Source: Pyrenopolyporus hunteri
Taxonomy: Eukaryota > Ascomycota > Sordariomycetes > Xylariales > Hypoxylaceae
Direction: 5' to 3'
DNA: 64,000 nt
Assembly: GCA_902806595.1 (NCBI GenBank)
Contig: CADCXC010000043.1
Coordinates: 1 to 64,000, forward strand
This document shows, one piece after another, positions 48,022 to 58,700 of the stretch. The translations under genes were made by a program, and so were the position numbers. Position 1 is the first letter of the stretch; each line of letters starts with the position of its first letter. Under the pieces are notes generated by a model. That model did not search any database. It had not been told where the DNA came from and worked only from the letters and a program-made list of their open reading frames with translations.

Positions 48022-50985
48022 ATGTCCGCCCACGCCAACGAGAAAAACAGAGCCTCGCCGGCTACGAGCGTGCCCACGATGACACTCTCCATCGGTGCTA
48101 TAGTCGGCATCGTAGTCGCCGGGGCTATAATCCTCTTCGCGGTCGTCGCCTTCCTTCTCATGAAGCTCGCGAAGCAACGAGATCAGCGGCGCATGTCCAT
48201 GCATCCCGAAGTCACAATGGAGTCCGGAACGACTCAGATCGGGCCGCGCCGCCTGCGCAAGAGAAGTGTTGTGGGCGATCCGGGATCCGCCATAGTCGAC
48301 AAGGAGGACGAGGTCGGGATGGAGGAGAGCCGGAGTAGGCGTTCGAGCTTACAGGTCGTCGTATCACCTACGCGGGCCCGCGGAGGAAGTTTCTCCGCCG
48401 GGGAGGGTAGCGCTCATGGGAGCGTGGACACGCTGCATCAGGTGGCGAAGACGCGGTCCCCGGATAAGCAACGCGGGTACGGCGTCTACCAGAACCGGCG
48501 GAAGACGTCGTGGATCGACGAAGATGCGTTGCATGGCCCGACAATCATATCCCCGAGGAGGCCGGGGCGGAAACACAAGCGTAAAGTGAGCTGGTTCGAC
48601 GGTGGTTTAGGACGGTCCCTAAGTCGGCTCTCAACGAGGAGCGGTATGGGCGAGGCCAGTCCCACGCTGCCTTATACAGATGGGGAGACAGGACAGCAGA
48701 TGAACACGCCAGCAGAGAATGCGGATGAGCGAAGGTCGGGTGAAGTATCCCAGAGCGCGCAATTTACCGGATACACAGCGATGCCGCGTCAGAGTCAACG
48801 TCAGACACAGGTATACGTCAGTCCCCAGAGAGCATACGGCCCGAGCAACAATCCAAGCCCCGAGTCCGGCTCTAACACCCTGGCGAAGTCGCCGCCAGAT
48901 ATAATCCACAACCCACGATATAGAGACAGAGTTTCATTTCAAGCCGCGCAACAACTAGCAGGCGGAGCGCGTCTACCCGCCCCTATTAATATCCCTCAAG
49001 GGCAAACTCAGACGCAGCCGCAGCCGCAACCGCAGACACCGAGAAATTCGACGCTGAACCAAAGCGCAACCGACACGGAGTTGACGGAGATCCTACGCAT
49101 GACAGCAGAAAGACTCAGGGACGGGAATAGGAGCGCAAGACGACAGACCATGATGGCGCCGCACCATGCCAGGGGGTCAAGCAACAACAACACCGAAGGG
49201 GGGCGAGTCAACCAGGGAGAATACGCCGAGTATAGTCACGAGGGCGAGGAGAGGGGAGACGTAAGTCCTATTAAAAGCCACAAGAGCGCGCCGGCAACGA
49301 TGTCGTACGCGGAACTAGAAGGCAGCACGCCAAAGAGACACGCGTCCCAGCGGACCCCGAACCATGCGCGGCAGGCGTCACACATATCGCGGAATTCGCA
49401 AGTGTCGATGATATCGGAGGCGGATAGCTTGGTAGCGCCTAAGCGAGACTCGTTTCCGGACGTACGAACCGCGCTATCAAGCCCCAGTCGTGTTGTTAGG
49501 TCGACGGAACCCACGCCTAGTCCACAGGGGCCGATTCAACTGCCTCGTCCGTTTTCAAATGGCAGTACGCTATCTTCCGCTTTGTCAACGCTGTATAGCA
49601 TGGAAGAGACATCGATCCGGAGTCCACCGGCCGGCGACTTGAAGCTCGACGGCGGTGCAGAAAGGCGTGTCCGTAATACAGGACTCTCTACACTCGATAG
49701 GTCGGATACAACCAGGGGTCCCGAAGCGGAGGGGGATAGGAGTCACAAGTCTCAATTCGACAACAACGAAATCCCCCCACCCTTACGAATTCGTAGGGGG
49801 ACTCTAGGAAGAGGACGACCCAGCACCTTCGTTGGGTATAGATCGCCCTCTCATCGACCTGCAGAACCAACAGACTTATCTAATCGCAAGTCGTCATTCA
49901 CGATCCACGCGCCAGACGACACCGAAGACCCATTCGCAGCCTCCGCAAAGCCGCAGAACCCAGCTCGTCTCTCTAAGGTCTTCTCCCCGCTCCCGACCGA
50001 ACTACCCAGCAGACACGCCGCGGACAAAGTGTCGACAGCACAGGAAAACCAGACCCCAGAGACCCCCACGCCATCGCCGACGGGCAGACGAGTGCTCCTT
50101 TCGCCGCGAACAATTCTCAACTCGCCAAGTTTCGCCAACCGGGAACGCGCCGCAAGCCCAGCCATCTCCGAGGCGGGGCTATCATCCGTCTACGACAGCT
50201 ACATCTACACGTACACCGAGACACCAGGCAGGACGATGACCAACGACGCCGCAGCCAAGACCAGCATCTCGTCGGAAATGCTAGCGAGCGGGATCTTAGG
50301 CCTAGGAAGAGGGTCGCGGATCGGGTTCCGCATGCCGAACTACGATCTGCCCACAAGCAGCGAAACAAGCAAATCCCAGCGGGACTCCGCACTCCAAGGC
50401 CCCCCTGGCTCGCCCCTGCAACTCCCGCCGCAACCACAGCTCCCGCCGCGCCGCAGCATGCCCTCCGACGGGTCGATCTACTCGCAAGACCAAGACTCGG
50501 ACCAAGTCCCCCCACTGCGCGCGTCGACGCTACTGCAGCGCAGCAAGAGCGTGCGGGTGTCGGCCGCGATCTCGGAGCTGCGGCGCATGAACAGCCAGCT
50601 GAGCACGCTGAGCGACCAGAGCGTGGCGAGCTCGACGGTGCCGGGGATGCGCGGGGGCGGGTTTAGTCCGGGGCGGGAGAGCGGCGGGGTGAGGAACTAC
50701 CTCTCGCTAGGGGGCGAGTTGAAGCCTAGTGCGGATGGGGCCGGCGGGGGGATCGTTCGTGTGAACCGTGGGAGCCACGTGCGGAGACATCGGCGGGGGA
50801 CGGTGGTGCTGCAGGGGGGAGAGGCGAGGAGGTTTGGGGGTAATGGCGCATTCAACTTAAGCGACGAGAAGCCCGCGGGACCGCTGGTCACGCATGCTGC
50901 GAGACTAGGGCGGCGGGAAGATGTGGCGGTTAAACGGTCGAGTGTTGAGAGCTTGTACGATTCGAAGGGGTTTTTGAAGGGCTAG
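48022..50985 (+). CDS. Large disordered single-pass membrane protein
   Basis: Intronless, 987 residues. A short polar N-terminus is followed by one hydrophobic helix at about residues 21-48 (LSIGAIVGIVVAGAIILFAV). Basic residues come directly after it (KLAKQRDQRRMSMHP), so the long remainder is predicted to be cytosolic. That part is Ser, Pro, Arg and Gln rich with repeated SP, RSS and SR motifs, a QTQTQPQPQPQ run near 330 and many possible phosphosites; it looks intrinsically disordered throughout. There is no signal peptide upstream of the helix and no known domain. The layout recalls fungal membrane-anchored signalling or cell-polarity scaffolds, but that is inference. Antisense frames over it are shadows. 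Confidence 0.75.
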   Translation: MSAHANEKNRASPATSVPTMTLSIGAIVGIVVAGAIILFAVVAFLLMKLAKQRDQRRMSMHPEVTMESGTTQIGPRRLRKRSVVGDPGSAIVDKEDEVGMEESRSRRSSLQVVVSPTRARGGSFSAGEGSAHGSVDTLHQVAKTRSPDKQRGYGVYQNRRKTSWIDEDALHGPTIISPRRPGRKHKRKVSWFDGGLGRSLSRLSTRSGMGEASPTLPYTDGETGQQMNTPAENADERRSGEVSQSAQFTGYTAMPRQSQRQTQVYVSPQRAYGPSNNPSPESGSNTLAKSPPDIIHNPRYRDRVSFQAAQQLAGGARLPAPINIPQGQTQTQPQPQPQTPRNSTLNQSATDTELTEILRMTAERLRDGNRSARRQTMMAPHHARGSSNNNTEGGRVNQGEYAEYSHEGEERGDVSPIKSHKSAPATMSYAELEGSTPKRHASQRTPNHARQASHISRNSQVSMISEADSLVAPKRDSFPDVRTALSSPSRVVRSTEPTPSPQGPIQLPRPFSNGSTLSSALSTLYSMEETSIRSPPAGDLKLDGGAERRVRNTGLSTLDRSDTTRGPEAEGDRSHKSQFDNNEIPPPLRIRRGTLGRGRPSTFVGYRSPSHRPAEPTDLSNRKSSFTIHAPDDTEDPFAASAKPQNPARLSKVFSPLPTELPSRHAADKVSTAQENQTPETPTPSPTGRRVLLSPRTILNSPSFANRERAASPAISEAGLSSVYDSYIYTYTETPGRTMTNDAAAKTSISSEMLASGILGLGRGSRIGFRMPNYDLPTSSETSKSQRDSALQGPPGSPLQLPPQPQLPPRRSMPSDGSIYSQDQDSDQVPPLRASTLLQRSKSVRVSAAISELRRMNSQLSTLSDQSVASSTVPGMRGGGFSPGRESGGVRNYLSLGGELKPSADGAGGGIVRVNRGSHVRRHRRGTVVLQGGEARRFGGNGAFNLSDEKPAGPLVTHAARLGRREDVAVKRSSVESLYDSKGFLKG

Positions 50986-51559
50986 TTGCGGATAGGTGGC
51001 GTTGCAAACCAAAACCTCGACGGATGGGGACCATTTTCTTCTGTTCTATGTGTAAACATCTTCTTGATATCCTTAACCTTCGTCATATACATCCTGCTAA
51101 TTAGGTCGGGCTAGGGCATTCCAATATATTAATCTCTGGGACTCGAGGGATTAGCTTTTTCGACTCATTGGTCCTTGGCTTATTACTATATATAAATACT
51201 CGTAGATATTGATGCAAGGGACCGAGCGAAGCCTAAGGGATACTAGATAATGGTAAGTGGATGGATTTCCCAATAATGGACATCGTGGTCCAATATATTA
51301 ATAATCGAGCTTCCCGGGGTATCTATCCAGGCTAATGACGGGTTAATAAATGTAGTTGCTGTGGTATATTGCCTAGACTCACCACAGTGGAAAGCTTTGT
51401 TCGATATAGCGAGCTACCTAGCCTAGGACTGAGCAACGAATAGATTCGATGCACACATGTTTATATGTCTGTAGGTAAAACAGATCGTCAGTCATCTCTA
51501 GTATAAAGTTTTCGAAAGCACATCTAAGCTCTGGCGTTTGGCTGCGACGTAGAGCTCAC
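50986..51559. other. Spacer between convergent genes
   Basis: 574 bp holding both 3' untranslated regions. TCCAATATATTAAT-like strings occur at about 51119 and 51290. No gene is seen. Confidence 0.4.
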
Positions 51560-52601
51560 TCATTCCGTTCGAGGGCGTTTCGAGTCGGCGTCCTCGCCAT
51601 TTTCTAATCCGTTCTCGCCATCCTGCTCCACTTCGTTGCGCCCTCGAACACGGCCAGCACCATCTCCGAGCTCGCCGCTCACACCTTCTTGTCCGATCCA
51701 ATTCCCGTCTTCGTCGAAATATTGGTGGACGTTGTCGGCGGTGATCCAGCCAGAGCTTCCTGGCATGGGCGGCGGCAGACCGCCATTCAGATCCCCTCTC
51801 AAAACACCAGGTAAGCCCTCGACGGCATCGCCCTCGGCGTTTCCCTCGAAGACAATCCGGTCGAATTCGCCTCCATCCGGGTCATCCTCCTCCTCTTTTT
51901 GAGGATCTGGGTGGAGGTTCGAACATGCTGATATCTGATTAAACAGCGCGGTGGCTCGTTCGCTGTTCAGAGGGTCGATAGTTGGTGTCTCTGTGGCAGG
52001 CTCGTCTTTTGGCTGTGCCTTGCACGGAATGAGGGTGAGCTCGATCGGATCGAAGCTCTCGTCATCCTCCTCTCCTCCGGAGCCAGGAAACTCAATTTGC
52101 ATATAAACTCCGATGAATTTGGATGAAGCATCATCGGGTTTCTCTACGTGGCGGAAGTTTTTGATTGCGTGGAGAGTGATGGCTGGATACGGTATCTCAA
52201 TACCGGTTCCACTCTGATGAGAGAAAAGTATGAGTTTACTTATTAGAAAGCGTTAGCTACAACTCATATGGACTTAATATTGGGGCTGAGAAATCTCACT
52301 TTGATCCAACGAATGCCTCAACTCTCTCCTCGCGCAAATGCTTGCCCCAGTTGTTTTCGAGGGCGTAGCATTCAGGCGGAGTAGGACTCAGGGGCGTACT
52401 ACTATCGCCAGCTGGTTTTGAGAAGAAATATAGGCGCTCGTACTGCTCTGCTGAGACCCAGGCCTTAACATTCTCATCGTGATAGTAAAGTACAGGCTTC
52501 CCATCAAAGAAGGTCTCTGGGGTTTGAGCTTGGTATTCACTCAAGGGCTGGAAGTCGTTGTCCGCCGAAGGGCAAGTTCTAATTACCGTTGGGGGCAGCA
52601 T
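51560..52601 (-). CDS. ICln/Lot5-like protein (PH-fold, snRNP assembly family)
   Basis: Two exons, 52601-52300 and 52211-51560, are joined over an 88-bp intron (gtgaga...cagag), giving 317 residues. ATG 52601 is the first in frame; an upstream TTG is ignored. The N-terminal half matches the ICln (Voldacs) pattern: a PH-like barrel with VLYYHDENVKAWVSAEQ, RLYFFSKPA and, after the splice, GIEIPYPAITLHAIKNF. An acidic stretch follows (SGGEEDDESFDP, EEEDDPDGGEFDRI). The conserved GWITADNVHQYFDEDGNW near the C-terminus is the acidic/Trp motif of this family. Human pICln chaperones Sm proteins onto the PRMT5 complex; fungal members are less studied. It is probably cytosolic and nuclear. Confidence 0.8.
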
Positions 52602-53192
52602 GGCCGACAATATGCTTCTGTCCTTATCCAACGTGTGCCTTTATAAAGAGATGTACTCCGATCGATATTGGAAAAGAACTTTTTCACTTAGACTAAGAAT
52701 GGAAAAGGTTGAAAAGGCTGTGAATCTTGAATTATTTACGTTCAATTGGGGAATCTGAGGTAGAGCGGGCATATCACTTATCGATAATTTCCTGTCGTGA
52801 CACCATCTGCGCGAACTGAGCAATGTTTGACAGCTGCCAAAGACTGTCAACCCGTCGTTCAATTTGGCTCTGAGCACAGTCCCTCAAGTTGTAGTCATAC
52901 ATGGTTTCTCTCCACAACAGGGAAAGCTTGCCCCCCAAAGTTAAAGCTTGACCGCTATAGATTTAGTGAGCTATGTGCTGAGAACTTCCCTATAGCAATA
53001 ATTGTCGAAGAAGAAATACAGTCCATAAAACTGTACCCCGTACCCGGCACCAAATATTAACCAGGGGCCAACCCCTACGTCACATAATCGTCGAGTCCAG
53101 CCCACCAAGCAACACCACCCAACGAACAACAACAACGGCAATACCAGCAATCACCTTTGTTACCAAGAATTCATAATATCTAACTCGCCAAA
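52602..53192. promoter_or_regulatory. Divergent spacer, ICln-like / coiled-coil gene
   Basis: 591 bp between opposed starts. Frames at 52641-53060 on both strands overlap and have no recognisable content. CAACAA-rich leader sequence precedes the 53193 start. No factor site is evident. Confidence 0.4.
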
Positions 53193-53963
53193 ATGGTCAC
53201 ATTACGCGACGACCGTAAGCGATTCACTTTCGTCTCTTCCTCCACACTCGCCAAAACTAATAAAGACTTGCATCAATCCATCTATCCCCCCATGTATTTA
53301 TCCTCACTAACCCTCGCAGGCACCCACCCTCTCCTGGCGCAAGTCGCCCTCACCGTCTCGCCCTTCATCTCTCTCCCAACCGCCGCCACGCTGCCCTACA
53401 CCTACAAAACCATGCCCTCGACGCTCCCGCCGCCCGCGAGCGGCGTGACGGGCGCCTCCGACGCCAAGGTCAGGTACGTGGTGGCCGCGCAGTCCGGGCA
53501 CGCCGCCCACCCCGACGACATCATCGCCTCGTGCCGCGCGCTGCAGGCCCACATCGACCACGTCGTGCGCGACTCCGAGCGCCTGCTGCGCGAGCTCCAG
53601 GACGACCTGCGCGCCCGCGAGCTCGCCGAGAAGCGCCGCGTCGCCCCCGGCTGGCTCGACAGCGACGCCCGGCTGCTGCAGCCCGAGCGCCGGCCTGGGT
53701 CTGGCGGCGCTTCTGCCAATACGCCTGGTTCGGGTGAGGGTGAGGGAGAGAGAAGGGGAGGGGGACAGGAACAGGGAGAGGGACCGGCTTCTGCGGCTAG
53801 GCGTCCACCCAGCACGCTCGGAATGGAGCAGCAATTTTTTGGATTAAAAATTGCGGAGGGTGGTGCTGGGCCTTTTGGCCATCACGCCGGTGGGATTAGT
53901 GAGATGGGGGTTGATCATGATCAAGGCGTGGAGTTGGACCGCGCGTTTGCTAGAACGCAATGA
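53193..53963 (+). CDS. Small conserved-looking coiled-coil protein with an in-frame intron
   Basis: The frame is open for 256 codons, but a canonical intron (gtaagc at 53215, CACTAACCCTCGCAG ending at 53319) is exactly 105 bp and stop-free. I take exons 53193-53214 and 53320-53963 (221 residues). The core (HPDDIIASCRALQAHIDHV onward) is a helical, heptad-like region rich in Arg, Glu and Leu that ends with AEKRRVAPGWLDSDARLLQP, which looks conserved. A Gly/Glu-rich disordered linker and an acidic tail follow. The family is not recognised. Composition is very GC-rich in the core. Retention of the intron would add 35 residues without breaking the frame. Confidence 0.7.
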   Translation: MVTLRDDRKRFTFVSSSTLAKTNKDLHQSIYPPMYLSSLTLAGTHPLLAQVALTVSPFISLPTAATLPYTYKTMPSTLPPPASGVTGASDAKVRYVVAAQSGHAAHPDDIIASCRALQAHIDHVVRDSERLLRELQDDLRARELAEKRRVAPGWLDSDARLLQPERRPGSGGASANTPGSGEGEGERRGGGQEQGEGPASAARRPPSTLGMEQQFFGLKIAEGGAGPFGHHAGGISEMGVDHDQGVELDRAFARTQ

Positions 53964-55715
53964 AGAGGATATGGAGTTGGAGGACAGGGCTGTCTTGGTG
54001 TTTCTGGTTATTTCTTCCAGCATTTCATTTGCATTTGCATAGGGACGCTTAGCGGTCAGGCGTTCAAGGTTAGTTGTTGGGAGCCAATGTTTTTGTAAAT
54101 ACATCGGGTCAATGCTTTCCTCTAATGTCAAGTTATATTCAACGAGAATTATTCTCCCACCTTCCTTTCCTCTCCCGTCTTCTCTCCTATTTTCTCCTCG
54201 GCCTTCTCTGTTCATTTAGCCCTATTAGAAGTCGGCGGGTCCCTTCAAAGAATTAATTCATCATACACTTCCTTTCCTATACACATAGTACGTTATTCTT
54301 CCTACATCGGTTGAAAGTCGTGTTTAAGCCCTATGCGTCGAGCCTCGTATCGACTCATTTCATACCGGCACTCCTTCCCTTCTTAGTTACGATCAATAAT
54401 TACGGGGTAGGACCTATCCGTTTCAATAAAAGATGAGGCGGCAATAGACGCTCAAGGTGCACCCGCTTCCTCCCACTCAGGGCGAGGTCGTAAGTTTGTT
54501 TCTTGCTACCTCCGAGAAATCTACCGAGTTCTTCGGAGCCGTGGCAACGGTCCCTAGGCCTGTGTAACCAGCCCCGGTCGCTTGACCGGGCGCTCTGGAG
54601 TGGGGCCGTTGAGATGAAGCTACGAATTAGAGTTATAAACATGTCTCTAACCACCTTTCATGACAGACTCCGTGTGGTATCGAACTAAGTGATACTTAGA
54701 CCCTAACGGCTCGACCCCGTGTATGATATCAGAGAACAACCAAAACTAGAAGTTTATCCGTTTCGAAGACATAGTTCGCGTCAGCACGAGATATGCGGGC
54801 ATTGCGAATGATATCGTCTCGAAAACACCAGAAACAGAGCGCTTTACATTTCACGTTCGGTAAATGGGGCCGGCCTGGACGGATATCTGGTCATCTCGGC
54901 ATCGGGAGGTAGGCTCTAAGGGAAGTGGTATAAGGGTTTTGGCAACCGTTAAGCCGGGGTTGATGGTAATGTCGTATTGCTTATACGTAGCAATCATATC
55001 AGCTATTTCGATATTTTAAGGCAATTTGGCAAGCCCGCTTTTATTTACTTCTCATCGGCCTTGTCGGACTCTTTATGGTTAGAAGACACGTCCGGAATTC
55101 CTATCGGTTCTCCCGAACTCCTATCTATGTCGGTGGCGTCGTTCGTAGTCGTGTATGGCGTATACCTAGGGGGGCGAGATCGATCGAAGTAGTCTATTTC
55201 CTACCGGGAGAAGACCTGAAGTAAATACCTCATATATATACTAGAGTAGCACGGAAAGTATACTATTTACATATTAAATACTATATTCACCATCAGCCTT
55301 GCTAACGCGAAAGTTCTCCTCAATGCCTATATGTATTCTTCGATATGAGGTCGAAGTAGAGAAAATGGAGATATTAGATTAATTTAGAATACTTTAGGGG
55401 CGAGGTCGGCTGAATATGAGGCTCTATTCACCTATAAATAATCCACTACATGGGCAGATTTCAGCCGCACCGTGACCCCTATTATAGCAGGCCTATGCAC
55501 ATACAGGAGCCATACTGCCATGGCAGTGAAGTCACATCGAACGGTAAGCACCGCCCCACCAAGCTGGGGGACCCCTATCCCGCTGGAGTTGCTGGGGGGC
55601 AACTGACCTGTCACAATGCATGCCTCTTTGCGGCGCGTATTTCTATCTACCAAACTCATTTACGACAACCAAGAATTAATGTTATCTACATCAATCAGTA
55701 ATATGATTTCGCAAC
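53964..55715. other. Long intergenic region before the NLR gene
   Basis: 1.75 kb. No gene is supported. It includes a GGTCGCTTGACCGGGCG hairpin near 54575. Frames at 54074-54256, 54977-55192 and 55432-55701 have no conserved features. Confidence 0.45.
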
Positions 55716-58700
55716 ATGGTTAGTCCCCAGTACCTTCAGTTGGGTTCGGAAACTGATGTTTTCGCTAGCTTCGAAAACTTTCCAAGTTCAGAAGGAAAGA
55801 TCGCCATGATGGCCGCCTACCACGAACAGCATCTGAGCACCAGAGCTCCCGCTCAAGTGTGCCAAGCGCCTCTGACACAATCCAAGAGGACCACGACGAA
55901 TATAAAACCATCCCGCTTTCATCAGATACTAATATAACCACTCGTAGTAATACTCTGTTGAAAAACAGCAAGACCGACGCTGGTCCGCTTGGTCTGACCG
56001 TCGTATATACCCCTCAAAATGCTCGCAAAGCGGACATTGTCTTCATACACGGACTCGGGGGCACCAGCCGATGGACGTGGTCAAAAGACCGAGATCCAAA
56101 CTTATTTTGGCCAGCAGCGTTTCTACCACTAGAGCCTGATGTCTGTATGGCTAGAATCTTGACTTTTGGTTACAACGCCAATTTTCATAAAACAACGAGT
56201 GTTAGTACCTCGGTGTTAGACTTTGCTAAGGATCTATTGTTTGATCTCAAGTACGCCATAGATGGCCGGAATGAAGAATTGGATATGGGAAGCGTGAGGA
56301 CGACCTAAACTATATGACCTGAGATGCGTCTAATCTTGGCGCTAGGTACCACTGATTTTCGTTGTTCATAGTATGGGGGGGCTTGTGATCAAGGAGGTGC
56401 GTATGTTCATCCGTCCGAGGACCATGTGCTTATAGTTTAAAGGCATACATACTCGGTCAGAACGATCCCGAATATGAGCCTATCATCAAGGCCGTCTCCG
56501 CGATCATTTTCCTCGCCACACCACACCGCGGCACACACCTTGCCGAAACATTGAATCGGATCTTGCAGTCAAGTATGGTCATAAACTCGAAGCAGTATGT
56601 CTCTGACCTCGTGAAAAATTCCCTCACCTTGCAAAGACTTAATGAGCAATTTCGTCACATTGCGCCTCGGCTGGATATTGTTTCATTCTACGAGACTCAA
56701 CCTACCTCGATAGGGTTTTCACGAATCGTAAGCAGAGTCTATTCGTTATCAGATCCTCCATTAATATCCTATAGATGATAGTAGAAAAAGATTCTTCCGT
56801 CCTCGGATATCCCGGGGAGATATCTAGGGCGTTGGATGCGGATCACCACGGGGTTTGTAAGTTTGGAAGTCAGGGGGATCCCAACTACATCGCAGTGAGG
56901 AATGTCCTTAGATCACTCCTTAACAAGGTAACCTCAACAAACAACTCGAAGGCAATGCCATCCTCAAGCCAATATGAATCACACGATCTGAAATCCTTAT
57001 TAGCTATCACCGAGCTTCCGACTATTGATTACAGCTTCTTCCGAGACCAGTGGGCCTATGGGACTTGCGAATGGATTCTCCGAGATGAAAGTTTCACCGA
57101 ATGGCTCGAAGCCCCGGAATCAGCGCCTCGTATCCTATGGGTGAACGGCGGGGCTGCGACTGGGAAGTCGGTATTGTCTTCCTTTATTATCAATAACCTC
57201 GTTGAACGAGGTGCCTGTTGCCAATACTTCTTCATAAGATTCGGCGATCAGAAAAAGCGTACTCTGAGTTGGTTACTACGCTCAATCGCTTATCAAGCAG
57301 CCCTAGCCATCCCGCAATTCTCGCGGAAGCTCCTTGAGCTCACTGACGAAGCGATTGATTATGAAACTGCGGGTCCAAGAATGATCTGGGAACGCTTGTT
57401 CAAGTCTATCCTTTTCAAACTAGAGGAGCTGAGGGCTATATACTGGGTTATAGACGGTTTAGATGAAGCTCATGACCCTCGAGGAATTATCAGACTACTC
57501 TCAGACGTCTCGCGTTCTTCGGCCCCCCTTCGTATCCTCCTCGTGGGCCGCAGAACCTTTGAGATCGAAGATGCCTTTCACAAATTACCAACTTCTCTAA
57601 AATCGGGTATGATACAAACAGAGGGACACCCAGAGGATCTACAGTGCTATGTCCGTCAGGAACTCAGCATGCCTGGTAGCTCAGATGTCAAAGAGAGCAC
57701 TATAAAACGAATCGTAGAGGGATCCCAAAACAACTTCCTCGTAAGCTATGGAATCCCCTCCGAGCCCACTCCTTATAACCCGACTGATATCTTATCCAGT
57801 GGGTACGACTTGCCGTTAACCGATTGAATCAATGTCATAGAGTCGCCGACCTTGAACTCGCCCTTCAAGAATTACCAGCTGGCATGGGAGCGCTTTACGA
57901 TCGCATGGCGTCCTCCATCGCTCGAAATCCACTAGAAACGAATAGAGCATTGGCATTGAGCATTCTCGAATGCGTTACCTGTTCATTCCGCGGGTTATCG
58001 GTTTCAGAGCTATCACAAGCATTGAACGAAGATATGTCTGAGCTATTAGATTTCGAGCGGTCAATCGTCGATCTATGTGGCGGCTTCGTGACTATTGATA
58101 ACAGTGGCAACCTTACGATGCTACATCAAAGCGCCCGTGAATACCTGCTAAGTAACAGTAGCCATCATTTCAACGTCAACCCCAGCAATGCTCACGAACG
58201 CATGTTCAAAAGTTGTATGAAGTGTCTTATGACCGTCGGTCTTCGAGCAAAGGCAGGCAAAGGCCAGAAGCTCGGATTCGTTGATTACGCTTCGAGCTAC
58301 TGGTCATTACACTTGGTATCTACGTCTCCCGACCGTGAGCATGTCGGCAGAGTTCTCAAAGAATTCTTGACCAGCCACTGGGTTCTAACGTGGATACATA
58401 TTCTTGCGTCGGATAATAAGCAACGAATACTCATTCAAGCTTCGAGGAATCTCTCGAAATATTGTCTCAAACTAGAACCACTCAAGGAAATACAAAAAGA
58501 TGTGGGAGGGAACACAGTGGAACGAGAGCTTCTTGAAAAGTGGTCTGTCGATTTTGTCGAATTGGTAGGAAAGTTCGGCGCTCACTTGAAGAGAAACCCA
58601 GAGTCTATTTACAAGCTCATTCCCCCTTTCTGTCCTCGAAACTCTTCAATCTACCAAATTTTCGGGAAGGCTCAGGCGAAGGACCTTGCGGTGTCCTGCA

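Noticed and set aside
53307..53834. 175- and 137-codon antisense frames
   Set aside because: They are shadows of a GC-rich exon. The sense strand has the splice signals and the conserved-looking core.
53844..54215. 123-codon reverse frame at the end of the coiled-coil gene
   Set aside because: Half overlaps the sense coding exon, the rest is low complexity, and there is no conserved motif.
54480..54720. Hairpin and GTTCGATACC string suggesting a tRNA
   Set aside because: No matching A box at tRNA spacing and no cloverleaf could be drawn.
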